Source: Alphaproteobacteria bacterium
GTDB taxonomy: Bacteria; Pseudomonadota; Alphaproteobacteria; CACIAM-22H2
Reading direction: 5' to 3'
DNA length: 6,215 nucleotides
Assembly: GCA_016869415.1 (NCBI GenBank)
Contig: VGEI01000226.1
Coordinates: 1 to 6,215, forward strand
Shown here piece after piece: positions 5,813 to 6,215 of this stretch; position 1 is the stretch's first letter; each line of letters opens with the position of its first letter. Under the pieces are notes generated by a model. The model was given only the letters and a program-made list of their open reading frames with translations, had not been told where the DNA came from and ran no database searches. The position numbers and the translations under genes were made by a program.

Positions 5813-6215
5813 TCAGGTTTTCGGCTGCGGCCAAGTGTCCGACAGCCGATAGCCGGCCGGATAGGGATCGCCGGGATCGAGCATGTACTGATGCGTCCCG
5901 GTGATCCAGGCGGTGCCGGCCACGGTCGGAATCACGCCCCGTTTGCTGCCGACCATGACCTCCTCTTCGATGCTGCAGTCGAAGCGCGAGCCGATGATCG
6001 ACAGCCCGACGAAACGATCTCCAACTCTCATCTGGCCCTTCGCATGAAGCAGCGCCATTCGCGCGGAGCAGCCAGTCCCCGTCGGCGAACGATCTACCTT
6101 TCCGGGGCGAATGGACACTGCATTCGCGCCGGTCAGGACGCCATCGACCTTCGAGACAGGGGCGCATATCTGGCAGAAAGAAATGTGGTCCCATTCGTGA
6201 TTGAGGGGATGCCTG
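5813..6215 (-). CDS. Proline racemase superfamily protein, probably trans-3-hydroxy-L-proline dehydratase-like, C-terminal part (cut by right edge)
   Basis: The - strand frame is open from the right edge to a TGA at 5813-5815, giving 133 residues. The full family is usually about 310-345 residues, so the N-terminal half with the first catalytic Cys is outside the window. The key motif DRSPTGTGCSARMA lies near 6094-6053, followed by GSRFDCSI, a WITGTHQYMLDP stretch and the ending YRLSDTWPQPKT. In proline racemase and 4-hydroxyproline 2-epimerase this motif is DRSPCGTG, with the second catalytic Cys. Here that position is Thr, as in trans-3-hydroxy-L-proline dehydratases such as the human enzyme, which dehydrate hydroxyproline to an imino acid. 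A Cys occurs four residues later. The dehydratase assignment is inferred from this one substitution; racemase-type annotation is common for such genes. A GTG at 6118 is internal, since family sequence continues upstream of it. Confidence 0.88.
   Translation of the reverse strand, partial: RHPLNHEWDHISFCQICAPVSKVDGVLTGANAVSIRPGKVDRSPTGTGCSARMALLHAKGQMRVGDRFVGLSIIGSRFDCSIEEEVMVGSKRGVIPTVAGTAWITGTHQYMLDPGDPYPAGYRLSDTWPQPKT

Noticed and set aside
5716..5904. A 62-codon + strand frame at 5716-5904 in the intergenic region.
   Set aside because: It runs from the intergenic region into the antisense of the racemase-family gene, has Arg/Pro-rich composition and no ribosome binding site or recognisable domain.
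5793..6194. A 133-codon - strand frame overlapping the racemase-family gene.
   Set aside because: The neighbouring frame carries the DRSPTGTG motif and continuous family sequence to the window edge, while this frame is Arg/Ser/His-rich with no family resemblance.

Overview
The window is GC-rich and densely packed with protein genes. Its families and gene pairings suggest an alphaproteobacterium, perhaps Rhodospirillales or Hyphomicrobiales; this comes from protein resemblance and composition only, and the exact lineage is not resolved. No tRNA, rRNA, CRISPR array, insertion sequence or phage gene was found.

Left end (1-700, + strand): two adjacent cyclophilin-type peptidyl-prolyl isomerase genes. 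The first is cut by the window edge, leaving its last 52 residues. The second is complete and starts with a signal peptide. They are 10 bases apart and about 70% identical over the shared 44-residue C-terminal stretch, so they look like a tandem duplication, at least one copy of which is exported. A short convergent intergenic region (701-795) follows, containing a perfect 7-bp inverted repeat and an overlapping GC-rich hairpin.

Centre (796-5560, all - strand): a tight four-gene operon. Read in the direction of transcription it encodes an ABC ATPase, an ABC-2 type permease, a GldG-type auxiliary protein (ABC_transp_aux family) with two membrane anchors, and a DUF4340 protein with one anchor. 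Gaps are 3, 3 and 16 bases. The ATPase and permease would form the transporter; the other two would be membrane-anchored periplasmic partners. The set resembles the GldA/GldFG system named for Bacteroidetes gliding, but its substrate in proteobacteria is not established and nothing here reveals it.

Right end (5561-6215): a 252-base intergenic region that should hold the operon's promoter and 5' leader, with two hairpins and a weak promoter candidate. Beyond it, the last 133 residues of a proline racemase superfamily enzyme run off the right edge on the - strand. Its DRSPTGTG motif has Thr where true racemases and epimerases have their second catalytic Cys, which points to a trans-3-hydroxy-L-proline dehydratase-like enzyme.

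Overall this is ordinary chromosomal sequence. The main open questions are the role of the Gld-like operon and the reaction of the racemase-family enzyme.
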